The notes: generated from the letters alone by a model not told the origin. Positions 9,406-20,238 are shown, counted from the stretch's first letter. The stretch is DNA of 64,000 nucleotides from Cyrtodaria siliqua (GCA_037043455.1 JAWPHD010000234.1:124001-188000); one strand, 5' to 3'. Translations and numbers: made by a program.

Positions 9406-9735
9406 ATGGAACGTGTAGAAAAGAATATCAACAACTTTAAGGAAAATCAAATGATGTGTGCTCGAATAGTCGATTTTAAAAATATGACTAAACTTGACAA
9501 AGAGTTAATAGTTTTTACAAACTTTCAAGATCTGACTGAAATAATTATAACCATGGCACAACAACTAAAATTACCATGGAAAATAAAAAAAAACCCAGAT
9601 ATAAACAGGTTGCATGCTTTTTGTAAAAAACAAATTGCATCAGCAACTCGTGGTTTTGTAACTGAGGATTCTTTTATTCCTTACTACAACATGTTGTTAG
9701 ACAAAGGAATTAATATTATTGTTTATGCTGGTTAA
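9406..9735 (+). CDS. hypothetical Maverick protein
   Basis: An intact 109-aa frame, MERVEKNINNFKENQMM, mixed alpha/beta in composition, with no motif I recognise. The start at 9406 (context TAAATGG) is supported by the shared upstream motif. It is followed by the tandem small-gene array. No function can be offered. Confidence 0.5.
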   Translation: MERVEKNINNFKENQMMCARIVDFKNMTKLDKELIVFTNFQDLTEIIITMAQQLKLPWKIKKNPDINRLHAFCKKQIASATRGFVTEDSFIPYYNMLLDKGINIIVYAG

Positions 9736-9760
9736 ATAAAAATAATGTAATCCATAGTAT

Positions 9761-10097
9761 ATGAAAAGTTGTGCAGAAAGTGGCTGACTTTAAGAAGGCT
9801 CGTATGCTTAAAGCGACAGAGGAGATTGAAGAGTTTAATTTTTTTAGATGAAACGCTTGGAGGAAGCTATTAAATTGAGTGACACTGACTGGATAATAAA
9901 GCTATTCACAGACCGGGCGACAAAAGAAATTAATATTTTTGAAAAAGACCAAGCAGACGCAGTAGACAAAAAGGTCGAGTATTATAAGAAAAAAATAATT
10001 AAGGAAAAAAAAAGATCTTATGAGTGATAATTTTATTGAATGCTATGAAAACTTGAAAACGTTTATTAAAAGCTTGAAATTAAATTATATAATATAA
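9761..10097 (+). pseudogene. small Maverick gene, array unit 1, degraded
   Basis: The 5' part after the ATG at 9761 is scrambled by stops. From about 9848 the text matches unit 2 (KRLEEAI, SDTDWIIKLFTDRATKEIN), with one extra A in the run near 10009-10017 that breaks the frame before SDNFIECYENLK. The stop TAA at 10095-10097 is the start of the TAATCTA motif of unit 2. Function unknown. Confidence 0.5.
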
Positions 10098-10101
10098 TCT
10101 A
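10095..10101 (+). promoter_or_regulatory. TAATCTA motif of array unit 2
   Basis: TAATCTA lies 6 bases before the ATG at 10108, and its TAA is the stop of unit 1. Confidence 0.45.
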
Positions 10102-10107
10102 TAGTAT

Positions 10108-10487
10108 ATGGGAAGTTATGCAGAAGAAGAAAGTGAACACTTTGATGAAGAAAAAATATACTATTTGGAATATCTGCCTTTGAAAAGGCTCTCACAGATA
10201 AACAAAAGAGCATATTGATGATTATAGGGAAATTTGTATGGAAACGTTTGGAGGAAGCTATTACATTGAGTGACACTGACTGGATAATAAAGCTATTCAC
10301 AGACCGGGCGACAAAAGAAATTAATATTTTTCAAAAAGACCAAGCAGACGCAGTAGACAAAAAGGTCGAGTATTTTAAGAAAAAAATAATTAAGGAAAAA
10401 AAAGATCTTATGAGTGATAATTTTATTGAATGCTATGAAAACTTGAAAACGTTAATTAAAAGCTTGAAATTAAATAATATAATATAA
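10108..10487 (+). pseudogene. small Maverick gene, array unit 2
   Basis: The N-terminal piece begins MGSYAEEESEHFDEEK and runs into a stop at about 10221. From an A6 run near 10146-10151 the adjacent frame continues as ISAFEKALTDKQKSILMII and stays open to 10487 (KRLEEAITLSDTDWIIKLF, then SDNFIECYENLKTLIKSL). One missing base in the A run therefore splits a gene of about 126 codons. It is acidic at the N-terminus and basic, probably helical, after that. I do not recognise the family. The same break is found in unit 3. Confidence 0.5.
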
Positions 10488-10491
10488 TCTA
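10485..10491 (+). promoter_or_regulatory. TAATCTA motif of array unit 3
   Basis: TAATCTA lies 6 bases before the ATG at 10498; its TAA is the stop codon of unit 2. Confidence 0.45.
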
Positions 10492-10497
10492 TAGTAT

Positions 10498-10756
10498 ATG
10501 GGAAGTTATGCAGAAGAAGAAAGTAAACACTTTGATGAAGAAAAAATATACTATTTCGAATATCTGCCTTTGAAAAGGCTCTCACAGATAAACAAAAGAG
10601 CATATTGATGATTATAGGGAAATTTGTATGAGACGCTTGGAAAAAGATATTGCGGCTTTTAAAAAAGATTGGACGACTAGAATTTTGGAAAAAACAATTT
10701 TGGAGAAAAGTTCTAATGTGTGGATGATTTATATGCGTGTCAAAGATAGTAGATGA
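10498..10756 (+). pseudogene. small Maverick gene, array unit 3, with a different C-terminus
   Basis: The first 120 bases repeat unit 2, including the A6-run break. From the ATG at 10628 the protein departs: MRRLEKDIAAFKKDWTTRIL and a terminal MIYMRVKDSR, stop at 10754-10756. The unit could be a recombinant between the array and a related gene, or the ancestral end of the array. Function unknown. Confidence 0.45.
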
Positions 10757-10827
10757 TAATGAAAATCATGGAAATCGAAGATTTTAGTACCATTCCGGTT
10801 AAAAAAATAAAAATGCTATTTAATTAG

Positions 10828-10852
10828 GCTTAAAAAATAATCTCATGTAATA
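10828..10852 (+). promoter_or_regulatory. upstream motif shared with gene at 9406
   Basis: GCTTAAAAAATAATCTCATG plus TAATA ends five bases before the polymerase ATG at 10857. It is a near copy of 9372-9397. Confidence 0.5.
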
Positions 10853-10856
10853 AATA

Positions 10857-13800
10857 ATGGTTAGAAAAGTTGTGGCAATTGTAAAATCACCAAAACAATA
10901 TAGCAAAGTTATGGAAATTGAAAAAACACCAAAACAATATAGCAAAGTTTTTCGAGTTAATATTATATTTGAAGAAGACCCAGTTAGGCAACTTTGGATA
11001 ACAAAACCATTTGTTATAGATGTCCTTGAAAAGGAATTAGCACAAACAAACGGTCTAAAAATGAATGTTACTTTAAAAGTTTCTTTAAATAAAGTAGCAC
11101 ATGATAAAGAAAAGGGTAAAATAACCACTTATAAAACAGTTAATTTTGCTTCCAACGCATTATTAATTATAAACAAAAACCAAATTGATGATGCGCTAAC
11201 TGAAGCATCTCTTGAAATAATGGAGAAAATTGGCAATTGGATTTCTGAAGGAAGTGGTTGGACAATTACATCAGTTGATGCGCACTACATAAATCGAGTA
11301 AAGTACAAGCCTTTGCGAGGTAGCTCGTATTTGAATTTCCCAAACAGCTGCAACACCACAAAAAAGGTTTAATAAATATAAAAAATGAAGATAATGAATG
11401 CTTTAGATGGTGCAATTTAGCTTGTAAATTTCCTGCTAAAAGAATCCTCAAAGAATAACAAAGTACAAAAATCAAATTCGTGATCTTGATTACAAGGGAA
11501 TAAAATGTCCTGTTACAATTCAACAAATCCCAAAAATCGAAAAACAAAACAACATTTGTTTTAACATATTTGAGTATGAAGATAATCAAGTATATCCTTT
11601 GTACATATCAAAATATAAAGCAAAAGAAACGCGTGATATGCTTTTGATCACCAAAAAAGAAAAAAATCATTATGTGTGGATAAAAACTTTAACAGTTTGA
11701 TGTTTAATCAAACATTACATTCAAATAAAAAATGGTTTTGTAAAAGAAGCATGAGCCTGATTGTCTTTCGCTTAACGGAAAACAAGCAATAAAAATGCCG
11801 AACAAAGATGAAAAGGTTTATTTTAAAAACTACGACAGGCAGCTAATGGTTCCGTTTGTTATATATGCGGATTTTGAAAGTATTTATTCAGCATCAAACA
11901 TTCCTAAAACATCATATACAGAAGCATATCAAAAACATACTGATTGCAGTTATGGGTATAAGTTTGTTTGTTGTTGTGATGATCAATATTCAAAACCAGT
12001 TGTAACGTACAGAGGACCAAATACTGTTTACAAGTTTTTAGAAAAAATGATAGAAGAAGAAAAGTGGTGCAAAAAAATTATGAATGCACATTTTAAGAAA
12101 GATTTGATGATGTCGTCGGAAGAAGAAGCTAAATTCAAAGAATCTAAATCATGCCATATTTTCAGTAATGGGTTTGTAATAACTCTCAAAAAAGGTGACG
12201 CGGGTCGTACAGAAGCATATGAAAACTCTCTAAAAGTTAGAGACAATTGCAATATAACTGGAAAGTATAGGGGAAGCGCTCACGATATATGTAATATTAA
12301 TTTCAGGCTCACTGAAAAAATACCTGTTGTGTTTCATAACTTGAGAGGATATGATTCTCACTTTATAATGCAGCACATCGGAAAGTTTAAAAAAGAAATA
12401 AATGTTATACCGAATAACATGGAAAAGTACATGGCTTTTATGTTAGGAAAAAGTTTAGTGTTTATTGACAGTTTCTAGTTTATGTCTCAATCGCTTGATA
12501 ATTTAGTAAGTAACATCCCTTCGTTTCAGTATATCTCACAAGAATACTCTGGCAACGAGCTAGAATTAATAAAAAGAAAAGGCGTTTATCCTCATGATTA
12601 CATGAACAGTTTTGAACGTTTTAAGGAAGCTAAATTACCTAGCAAAAATAAATTTTATTCTCAATTAAACGATGAGCACATTCCAGATGCAGATTATGAT
12701 CATGCTAAAAAAATATGGAAAACATTTAAGATTAAAAATATGGGAGAATATCATGATCTGTATCTTAAGATTGATGTGCTTTTGCTGACAGATGTTTTTG
12801 AAAACTTTAGAAAATCGTGCATTGAGTATTACAAGTTAGATCCTTGCCATTACTTCAGTAGTCCTGGTTTAGCCTGGGATGCGTGTCTTAAGATGACTAG
12901 TATCCAACTTGACTTAATCACTGATATTGATCAATATTTGTTTGTGGAAAAAGGATTAAGAGGCGGTACGAGTTATATTGCAAACAGATATTCACAAGCT
13001 AACAATAAATATATGAAAAACTATGACAAGAAAAAGAAAGCAAGTACATAATATATCTTGATGCTAATAACTTGTATGGGTGGGCTATGTGCCAACCGTT
13101 GGCTACTGGTAACTTTAAGTGGGTTAATACGATCGAAAAAGGAAAATCAAATTACATTGTTGAGTGTGATATTGAGTATCCCAAGAAACTGCATGACTCA
13201 CATAATGATTATCCTCTTGCCCCAGAAAGTTTAAATATAAAAGATGAGTGGCTGTCAGATTATTGTAAAAGTTTAAAAAAAAAATTAATTTGGGATCTAG
13301 TAAAGTTAACAAACTTGTTACAACACTAAAAAATAAAGAAAAGTATGTTGTGCATTACAGAAACTTAAAACTGTATAAAAAACTTGGATTGAAGGTAACA
13401 AAAATACACCGAATACTACAGTTTGATGAATCAAAGTGGTTAAAGACCTACATATACTTTAATACTGCCAAGAGAACAGCTGGTAAAAATGCTTTTGAAA
13501 AGGATTTCTTCAAACTGATGAACAATACAGTTTTTGGTAGAACTATGGACAATTTGATAAAAAGAATTAATGTTAAATTAACTCACGACGATGAGGTCCA
13601 TTTAAAATATGCAGCAAGGCCTTCATTTATTTCTTGTAAAATATTTAATGAAAATGTATTTGCTATAAACAGAATGAAAGAAAGACTAGTTTTAAATCGT
13701 CCTTGTTATGTTGTAATGTGTATTTTAGACTTGTCAAAATAGTTAATGTATGCTTTCCATTACAACTATATCAAAAACAAATTTGATAAAAAAGCTAAAT

Positions 13801-14242
13801 TATTATTTACTGACACTGATTCCTTGTGCTACGAAATAAAGACAACAGATGTGTATGTGGACGTTTACAAGGATAAAAAACCTTTTGATAATTGTGATTA
13901 TGATTCAAAAAGTAAGTTTCATTTTAATGAGAATAAAAAGGTTATTGGCAAAATGAAAGATGAAAGTTGTGGTATACCTATTGTTGTTAGATAATGAGGT
14001 TAGTACAACAAAAATGCAAGGGTGTTAAAAAGTGTGTTGTTAAAAACAATATAACGCATGATAATTACAAAGAGATTTTGTTTACGACAACAGAAGCCCA
14101 CCATCATGACCATGCGATGAAAGTTATTAGATCACAAAAGCATAACATAAGCAGCTATGTAATAAACAAAAAGAGTTTATCGGCTTATGATGATAAAAGA
14201 TACATACTAGCTAATGGACAAGATACGTTAGCTTACAAGTAA
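10857..14242 (+). pseudogene. protein-primed family B DNA polymerase of the Maverick, many frame breaks
   Basis: This polymerase would replicate the element from protein-primed ends. Collinear pieces: 10857-11372 (N-terminal domain ending VDAHYINRVKYKPLRGSS), 11373-11794 in shifting frames, 11795-12478 (exonuclease motif I YADFES; motif II NLRGYDSHF), 12482-13051 (motif III YHDLYLKIDVLLL), about 13055-13329 (polymerase motif A, DANNLYGWAM), 13290-13742 (motif B region, NNTVFGRTMDN), 13746-13994 (motif C, FTDTDSLCYE) and 13994-14242 (C-terminus). The total of about 1128 codons is normal for Polinton PolB. The catalytic Asp residues of motifs A and C are present but separated by breaks at about 11372, 12478, 13045, 13290, 13742 and 13990. 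Clearly inactive as written. Confidence 0.93.
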
Positions 14243-14245
14243 AAT

Positions 14246-15900
14246 ACACCATGGTAAAACACGATATGTGCAACGATGATAAAGACTACTGTCCGGTTCC
14301 GTCTGACTTTGTTTAATGAATTGCAAATGTTTTAGTTATTTACAAAAAGGAGACGGTGGGATATTATTCATACTAAAGTAATAGATACTGGGTTTTTTGG
14401 TAAAGTTCTTACTAAGCGGAGGGCAATCAAGCAGTTTCTATTGTTTCGGGGAGGAAACTGTGCTTATACCCTCAGTTTCTATACTTCTCTTTTGTACACG
14501 TTTATTAATGCAACATTGATATACTTTTCAAAATACAACAGTAATTTAAAGGCTTCTGCGACAAGGGCTATCACAACCTGACTTTCGAATCTCGAAAAAT
14601 TCTTGGAATTATCTCATTCGTGCAACCTTTATGCATGTTTAGTGGTTGTCCTATGTACGGTCCCCACAATGCTTTCCTCTTTGCTCTTTGCTTGTGCGAT
14701 GACCCAAACATATGAGTACCATATGATGACGTCTATCTACATTCTGAAAAGAAAGCTAACATTTGTTGTTTTTCTTCAACCTTGTCTTACTAATTTGATA
14801 CTGTTGTAAAAACTATGTGAATCTCGACGCTCTGCCAGCAATGTTGTAAGAACTATTATATTTATGGATATATATATATATATGTCCTCAAAGTTGGAAG
14901 TTTAAATCACACACAAACCACTGTTTGATAACACACTTTTATTTTATACGTTTATAACACTATTCTGTTAAAAAAGCAAGGATAATTTCAAACACAATTG
15001 TAACGGTGATAATGAAGAATAATAAAATCCAATCTAAGTCTTAAATAACATCCAAAATCCTAACTAAAAACTGACAGTGCATGCGTACGGCCCTTTTTAT
15101 ATGGGCTTCAATCTTATGAATATTAATGAGTTAGCATGTAGGCCATTGCTAAGCTTCAACATAGATGCTGCATGACAGTGAACTTTCACCACTGAACTTT
15201 CATCAGCAGCCATACATTTATTCAGCAGGCATGCGTGCTATGTAAACGATATTTAGCATGCACTGAGGAACCTATATCTAATACTAAACTAAAACTAATA
15301 CAGCATGTAAAAATCATAACAAACATAATAACACACTCCCACCAATGCATTATGCTCCACCGTGAGCATTATTACGTTCAATGTTCTGGAATAATTAATG
15401 GAATACGTGTCTGCCATTGTAATCTCGGCCACACAACACATATCACGTTTCAATGAAATTGCATGTATAAGGTAGTGCCTGTCAACTAAAAACAATTTAC
15501 ATGCTGCTGATAACCAGATCACATTTCAAAACAGAATTAATATCCAGTACCAGAGAGAAGATTTGAGTAAAGTGTTTCAGGACATCCTAGCAGCATACTG
15601 ACCTGAGCATACGGTCAAAACGGCTCTGATAGGATCATAAACAATCCAAATGCATTTCAATTTAGTGCAGATAAATAATTTAAACCAGCATAGATGGTAC
15701 TGAACTGAACAAAACCCTTGCAAAGAAATTGATAGAAAACAAAATTAAAAAACATAATTTAATTATGGTTGATTATTCTATTATTCGTAGGCGGTTTCCG
15801 TCTATCACTGAACTCTCACCGCGACTAGCCTCTCTCGCAACACAATTGTATTTTAAGTAAGTCACAGAAGTACTTCTACTCTATGGAACGCCAAATTAAC
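14246..15900. other. non-coding stretch with one RT relic
   Basis: Apart from the RT-tail fragment at 14540-14770 and a short TA run at 14868-14882, I see no coding signal. The short open frames at 14603, 15235 and 15295 lack any family signature. The right end of the Maverick must lie in or near the first part, but no terminal repeat can be identified without its partner. Confidence 0.6.
14540..14770 (+). mobile_element. degraded 3' fragment of the reverse-transcriptase family also seen at 36-58 kb
   Basis: The phrases gcgacaagggctatcacaac and a block with atgctttcctctttg and gtgcgatgacc are shared with the better copies at 36840-37090 and 41812-42078, where they encode the C-terminal part of the RT-associated protein. 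Heavily mutated and short. Confidence 0.5.
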
Positions 15901-15917
15901 ATAAATTTAATTATTTT

Positions 15918-16092
15918 AACCTCTCTTCAATATTGAAGAGAGGTCTAATTCAATTGAAGAGAGGTTTAATTATGCTGAATTGTACCTCTCTTCAATTGAA
16001 TTATACCTATCTTCAATTGAATTGAACCTCTCTTCAATTGAATTGAACCTCTCTTTAATTGAATTAGACCTCTCTTCAAATAATTGAACAGA
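15918..16092. repeat. cluster of direct and inverted CCTCTCTTCAATTGAA units
   Basis: About seven copies of a 16-20-bp unit occur, the first pair arranged as a perfect 24-bp palindrome at 15920-15943 (CCTCTCTTCAAT and its complement), then units in the other orientation and then a run of plus-orientation units. Nearly all units are themselves half-palindromic around TTCAATTGAA. Confidence 0.75.
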
Positions 16093-16190
16093 GGTTCTCA
16101 ACGTGTACTCAAATTTATTTTATTTGACCTGTCTTTCAAACATTATGCATCCATAAACTGATGTGTTGAGAATCATACGTTTTTTCTCAG

Positions 16191-16679
16191 GAAAAAGAGG
16201 CCGCGACAGAAGAAAAGAAGAGGAGCCACCTACAACGACAACACGAGAAGGAGATACGGAAGGAGCAGAAAAAGAAAGTAGAAGAAGAAAAACAGTTGAA
16301 AAGACAGAAAAGAGAAGAAGACAAGAAGAGGAAGGCCGATGTGAAAAGAGATAAAGAGGAAGAAATAAAGAAGAAAAAAGAAGCAAAGATAGTGGACAGT
16401 GATGTTAGACAAGAGACAGTCATACCGGTTTTGAACAGAGATGGGCGATTGTCCGCGAAGAAGTTTACATGTGGTGTGTGTGGGGAGAGAGGGCGGGTGG
16501 ATGATGAAAGTAATGGTATTGAGTGGTATGGGTGCGACGACGATCAATGCTTGTCAACTGGATGGTTCCATTTCAACTGTTTGAGTGAGCCTGAGAAAGA
16601 ATTAGTGCTTGAGAGTTTAGTAGATGAAGGTGTATTTTGGTACTGTAAGTTTTGTATGCCGTACTTGTACGAGGAATGA
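16191..16679 (+). CDS. terminal exon of a PHD-finger protein
   Basis: A good acceptor (tttttctcag) ends at 16190 and the frame is open from 16191 in phase 0 to the stop at 16677-16679 (162 codons). The first 70 residues are a very charged Lys/Glu coiled-coil-like tract (KKRSHLQRQHEKEI, RDKEEEIKKKKEAK). The C-terminal 60 residues form a PHD finger: CGVCG, then CDDDQCLSTGWFHFNC and WYCKFC, giving the C4-H-C3 pattern with the conserved Trp. PHD fingers bind histone H3 tails. No upstream exon is evident in the window. C-terminal PHD fingers after a charged tract also occur in pogo-type transposases of invertebrates, so it may be a transposon-derived last exon rather than a chromatin gene. Confidence 0.65.
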   Translation, partial: EKEAATEEKKRSHLQRQHEKEIRKEQKKKVEEEKQLKRQKREEDKKRKADVKRDKEEEIKKKKEAKIVDSDVRQETVIPVLNRDGRLSAKKFTCGVCGERGRVDDESNGIEWYGCDDDQCLSTGWFHFNCLSEPEKELVLESLVDEGVFWYCKFCMPYLYEE

Positions 16680-18520
16680 ATGATGCACTGAACATAAACA
16701 GAAAATTTAACCAACCCCACTTGGTTGAACGTGTGTGATTGTTAAACAAATATGTTATATTGAGCTTTAATGGAATTGGTAAGAATATATTCAGCTTATT
16801 AATGACATTTTTACGAATAGGGATAATTGTATAAATATATTGCGTTATTTATTGTACTTACAGTATGAACCGAAATAGCGGAATTACGGAGTTGACGCAA
16901 AGACAGTCATTTGTATATAAATAAACAAGGAACTACCAAGACATTTCCATGGACAAAACTGATTTATAGCTGTCAAATAAAAAACAAAACAAAAAAACAA
17001 CAACACAACAACAACAAATAAAAACGTGTAGCCAGGGCCCACATTAATTATGAAATTTACTTTAATTAAAAAACCCGAAAACAAACACAAGAGTTGTCTT
17101 GTCTGGATGTAATAAAAAAAAATTCACTCATTTACTTTCTGTCTTCAATATAATTTAAAATGTTTAAGAATATTAGCTTAATTATAGTTTTATACCAAAA
17201 ATACACTATACATCTGATAAACACAATTATTTACGCTTCCGAAAGTGATTGTCGAAAAATGATTCTTTCCGGTGCTGAAATTAGCGCCGTTATACCCCTA
17301 ATTGGACCCCCCGATAGGGGGCGCTTCGAAAGTGAAAGTTACTAAAGTGTGTATTAAATATGAAGGTCACACGCTAACCTTTGTTACAGGTAAATATAAA
17401 CATAACATATTTTCGAAAAAAAGAAAATACTAATTGGTAAACACGACCTTTTTATCGACAACTGGTCGCCAACCAGTATATATATGGTCAACTATTCTGA
17501 ATATAAACAAACACAAACACACAAAATTGCTAATCCGTTCTAGATGAAGTTAGGTTATATTGACAACTTAGCACCCTATGAAAAACAACCACATAGCTTA
17601 GAGATATTCATTACCAATGTGTTCAATACTTGCAAAGTTGTAAGTGTTGCAATATTATAAAATTATTATATAGTACAATGAATCTCAAAATTCATTTTGT
17701 CATTTAAATTCTGATGTTATACATTAAAGAAAATAGTAATCAACAGTATAAACTAGATTTGTCCTAAATCTGTTTCAATTAACTATCAGCAGAACCTGAC
17801 ATATTATAAGTGTTTATGTTGATGTAAAATTTGTTATTATTTGTTAATTCATTGTCTTACAGAGTTTTTATGCAGATAAATACAGTATTTTTTCTTAACT
17901 CTAATTTACATCAAACACACAGGGCCAATAATTACTAAATGTGTTGACTGCCCATTAATCTGCAATGCTACAATGTTTCAATTATACTTGCATTTGCGGG
18001 TTAATCATGAATTAAACGGTAGTTGGAACTAATACAAATTCACAATAATGTTTTTAACTATAAAGAAAATTTAAATATTGACATTACAATAAAACAATCT
18101 TAAAATAATTTTATTTAAAGCAAGTTAATGACATCTTCATAAAAAAACACGAAATCTCATCATAGTACATAATACACATATTTCGTCTGTTTACATGTCA
18201 AACTATTTATTTTCAATAATCATTCCTTAAAAATAACTAGTAAATGTTAATAATAGTAAAGCTAAAAACTTCATGATAGAACCATTGTTATCGAGATGTT
18301 GTTAAAAGCAATGAACGTAAACGATTACATTTAAACATGATTATATGAAAGAATAAAACAAAATACATGCTATTCTAATGCATAAACAACAATGTTTTAT
18401 ATAAACGTTCATATCTTCAATTGTTAATGTTCCACCAAGTGTCAACATTGGGCACGACAACGTCACAGCTTGATACACTACTGCACGGAAGAAAGTTTCT
18501 CGAACAAAAGTTAATGCTGC
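16680..18520. other. non-coding stretch
   Basis: AT-rich with short A- and CAA-rich runs (16980-17020) and no recognisable gene, RNA or repeat family beyond low complexity. A GC-rich patch at 17280-17330 stands out but carries no motif I know. Confidence 0.5.
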
Positions 18521-18842
18521 AGCTACATTTCCACCATCATTTGCTCGGGAAACAGTTTATACTGAAAATACATTTCCACCATCATTTGCTCGGGCAAAAG
18601 GTTATGCTTCAAATATAAATTTTCCACCATCATTTGCTCGGGCAAAAGTTTTATACTGCAAATACATTTCCACCATCATTTGCATGGGCAAAAGTTTATA
18701 CTGCAAATGCATTTTCGCCATCATTTGCAAGGGCAAACGTTTATACTGCAAATACATTTCCACCATCATGTGCACGGGCAAAAGTTTATACTGCAAATCA
18801 ACTTCCACCATCATTTGCTCGGGCAAAATTTAATACTGACAG
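18521..18842 (+). repeat. minisatellite, about 45-bp unit, seven copies
   Basis: Units share the core CCACCATCATTTGCTCGGGC followed by AAAAGTTTATACTGCAAATAC. They diverge by a few bases each. Open frames on both strands across the array are a by-product of a period divisible by three. Confidence 0.85.
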
Positions 18843-18959
18843 TCTCCACCAGAAACTGTCGGGATATCTCGTCTTTTGTCCACCACCAATATAGGAATCA
18901 CGTCATCGCTACGTCTAACCTCAACCACAAGAGAGTGGCAGAGACCCGTCCCATGTTGT

Positions 18960-19142
18960 ATTGAACCCCTGGGTGACACAGGAGTTCTGTTGTAGGACCA
19001 TTCCAACGCAGAACCTACTCTTTGGTAACGCAAGAGTAAGACAGGAACCATTCCGGCATTTTAATCTACCCCTGGGTAACACAGGGGTATTGCGGGAACC
19101 CTGCCAGCGTTGTTATCCACTCCTGGCTGACACAGGAGTAAT
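18960..19142. repeat. four tandem 51-52-bp units each holding a hairpin with compensatory stem changes
   Basis: Hairpin stems start at 18965, 19017, 19068 and 19119. Unit 3 pairs ACCCCTG (19068-19074) with CAGGGGT (19082-19088); unit 4 pairs ACTCCTG (19119-19125) with CAGGAGT (19133-19139); unit 2 pairs ACTCTT (19017-19022) with AAGAGT (19032-19037); unit 1 has one C-A mismatch. Differences between units 2, 3 and 4 are on both sides of the stem and keep pairing. Loops resemble GGTAACA/GCTGACA. Confidence 0.75.
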
Positions 19143-20238
19143 ACAGTAGAACCTTGTGAAATTCCGTGATTATAATCCGATACAGAAAAGTAGAATGATT
19201 CAAAATAATAATTCCGTTAATAGTAATTTCATAGTAGAATAATCACGGTAAATCCGTTTAATAATTCCATAGTGGAATAATCCGCCCCCGCCCCCCACAC
19301 TCATAATTGAAACGTTCCCACGCCTATGTAGTAGCCCGACTGACTAGACTGATTCTTGACAGAATTTTCTGTTAGTCCGGACATCAACTTTTAGTGGCCC
19401 GCGGGCTCCGGTCATGTGATTTGTCGGACCCTGTAGGCTAGGTTTGATACATGTAAAACTACTATGTAACAAGTTGCCAGATAAGTTGTGCATCACTGAG
19501 ACAATTTAAATTTGTATAATTTCAGAAGATATCTAGAGTATTTGGACAAATATGACCAACTAACTGCCAAAATGAAGTTCAGAGTATGAATGTAAGTACC
19601 ATGCCTAATTCGCTAAATTGTATTATAACTTCAAATCCTACCCCTATATATGACTGATAGGTTTCAATAGTCATGCAACCATATTTTATTGCCTCAATTA
19701 TAACACTCTTATGTCAAAATGTAAAAAAGTGGATACTTCTTTGTATCTGGCAAAAGAGTGGATACATCATGCACATCATGCCTTTTCTTATTAGTTCTCT
19801 ATCGGTTTTAATTGTCATGTACCGCTTTTAGCTTTACTTCGTCTGTCTGTCTATGTTTGTCTATCTGCAAAACTATGTTACTCCAATCGCAAAACTGAAT
19901 CTTGCCTTTGTGGATTAACGTCTTGCAATACATTTATGATACTTGACAAGTACAAGCAGTGATGGAGTTATGCATGTATCTTTTTTATTTTATCTAATAT
20001 GGTCGCTTTGTCACCATGTTAAATATAATTGATTACTGGATCCTATGATTGCAGATTGCATCATGTATATAATGCATCATGATAGTTTTATGATATTAGA
20101 CAGGAACCCGTTTAATAAGGGCAGTTTTTATTGTGAAACGACATAAATGGTGATTTTATCATGAATTTCATACATTATGGCACATACACACTTATGGACT
20201 TGGACTCAAAAAAAATCGTAGATTTCTAGATAATTTAG
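19143..20238. other. non-coding stretch
   Basis: Contains TACAGTAGAACCT at about 19142-19154, which resembles a Tigger-type terminus, then AT-rich repeats of an AATAATTCC-like word (19200-19280). No partner terminus was found. Nothing else identifiable before the transposase relic. Confidence 0.4.

Larger units (their letters stand above)
9761..10756 (+). repeat. tandem triplicated small-gene array
   Basis: Three tandem units start with an ATG preceded by a near-identical ATAGTAT leader: 9761, 10108 and 10498. Units 2 and 3 are 390 bp apart and nearly identical up to about 10620, after which unit 3 diverges. Unit 1 is 347 bp long and lacks part of its 5' portion. The duplicated coding text is described in the three entries below. 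Confidence 0.85.
1..14245. mobile_element. Maverick/Polinton-type virus-like DNA transposon, decayed, left end outside window
   Basis: The block carries the gene set that defines Mavericks/Polintons: rve integrase, protein-primed family B DNA polymerase, adenain-like cysteine protease, A32-like packaging ATPase, double-jelly-roll capsid protein and penton-like protein. Genes at 1-6753 run on the minus strand and genes at 6838-14242 on the plus strand, except one small minus gene at 8934-9308. Integrase and polymerase sit at opposite ends, as is usual. The left terminal inverted repeat lies outside the window, so I could not pair it with a right one; the right boundary is set only by the end of the polymerase. 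Most genes contain single-base frameshifts or stops, so this copy looks inactive, unless assembly errors contribute. Base composition is very AT-rich compared with the flanking DNA. Confidence 0.93.

Noticed and set aside
1..14245. Free animal dsDNA virus contig rather than an integrated element
   Set aside because: The sequence continues into host repeats at 14.3 kb without a junction, and most genes are broken.
18521..18842. CRISPR-like array
   Set aside because: Units are contiguous without unique spacers and the genome is eukaryotic.
18602..18964. Repetitive open frames near 18.6-18.9 kb
   Set aside because: By-product of the 45-bp minisatellite; no conserved domain.
19142..19290. Third pogo/Tigger-like element
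   Set aside because: Only one end-like sequence (CAGTAGAACCT) is seen; no matching inverted end or TA pair could be located.
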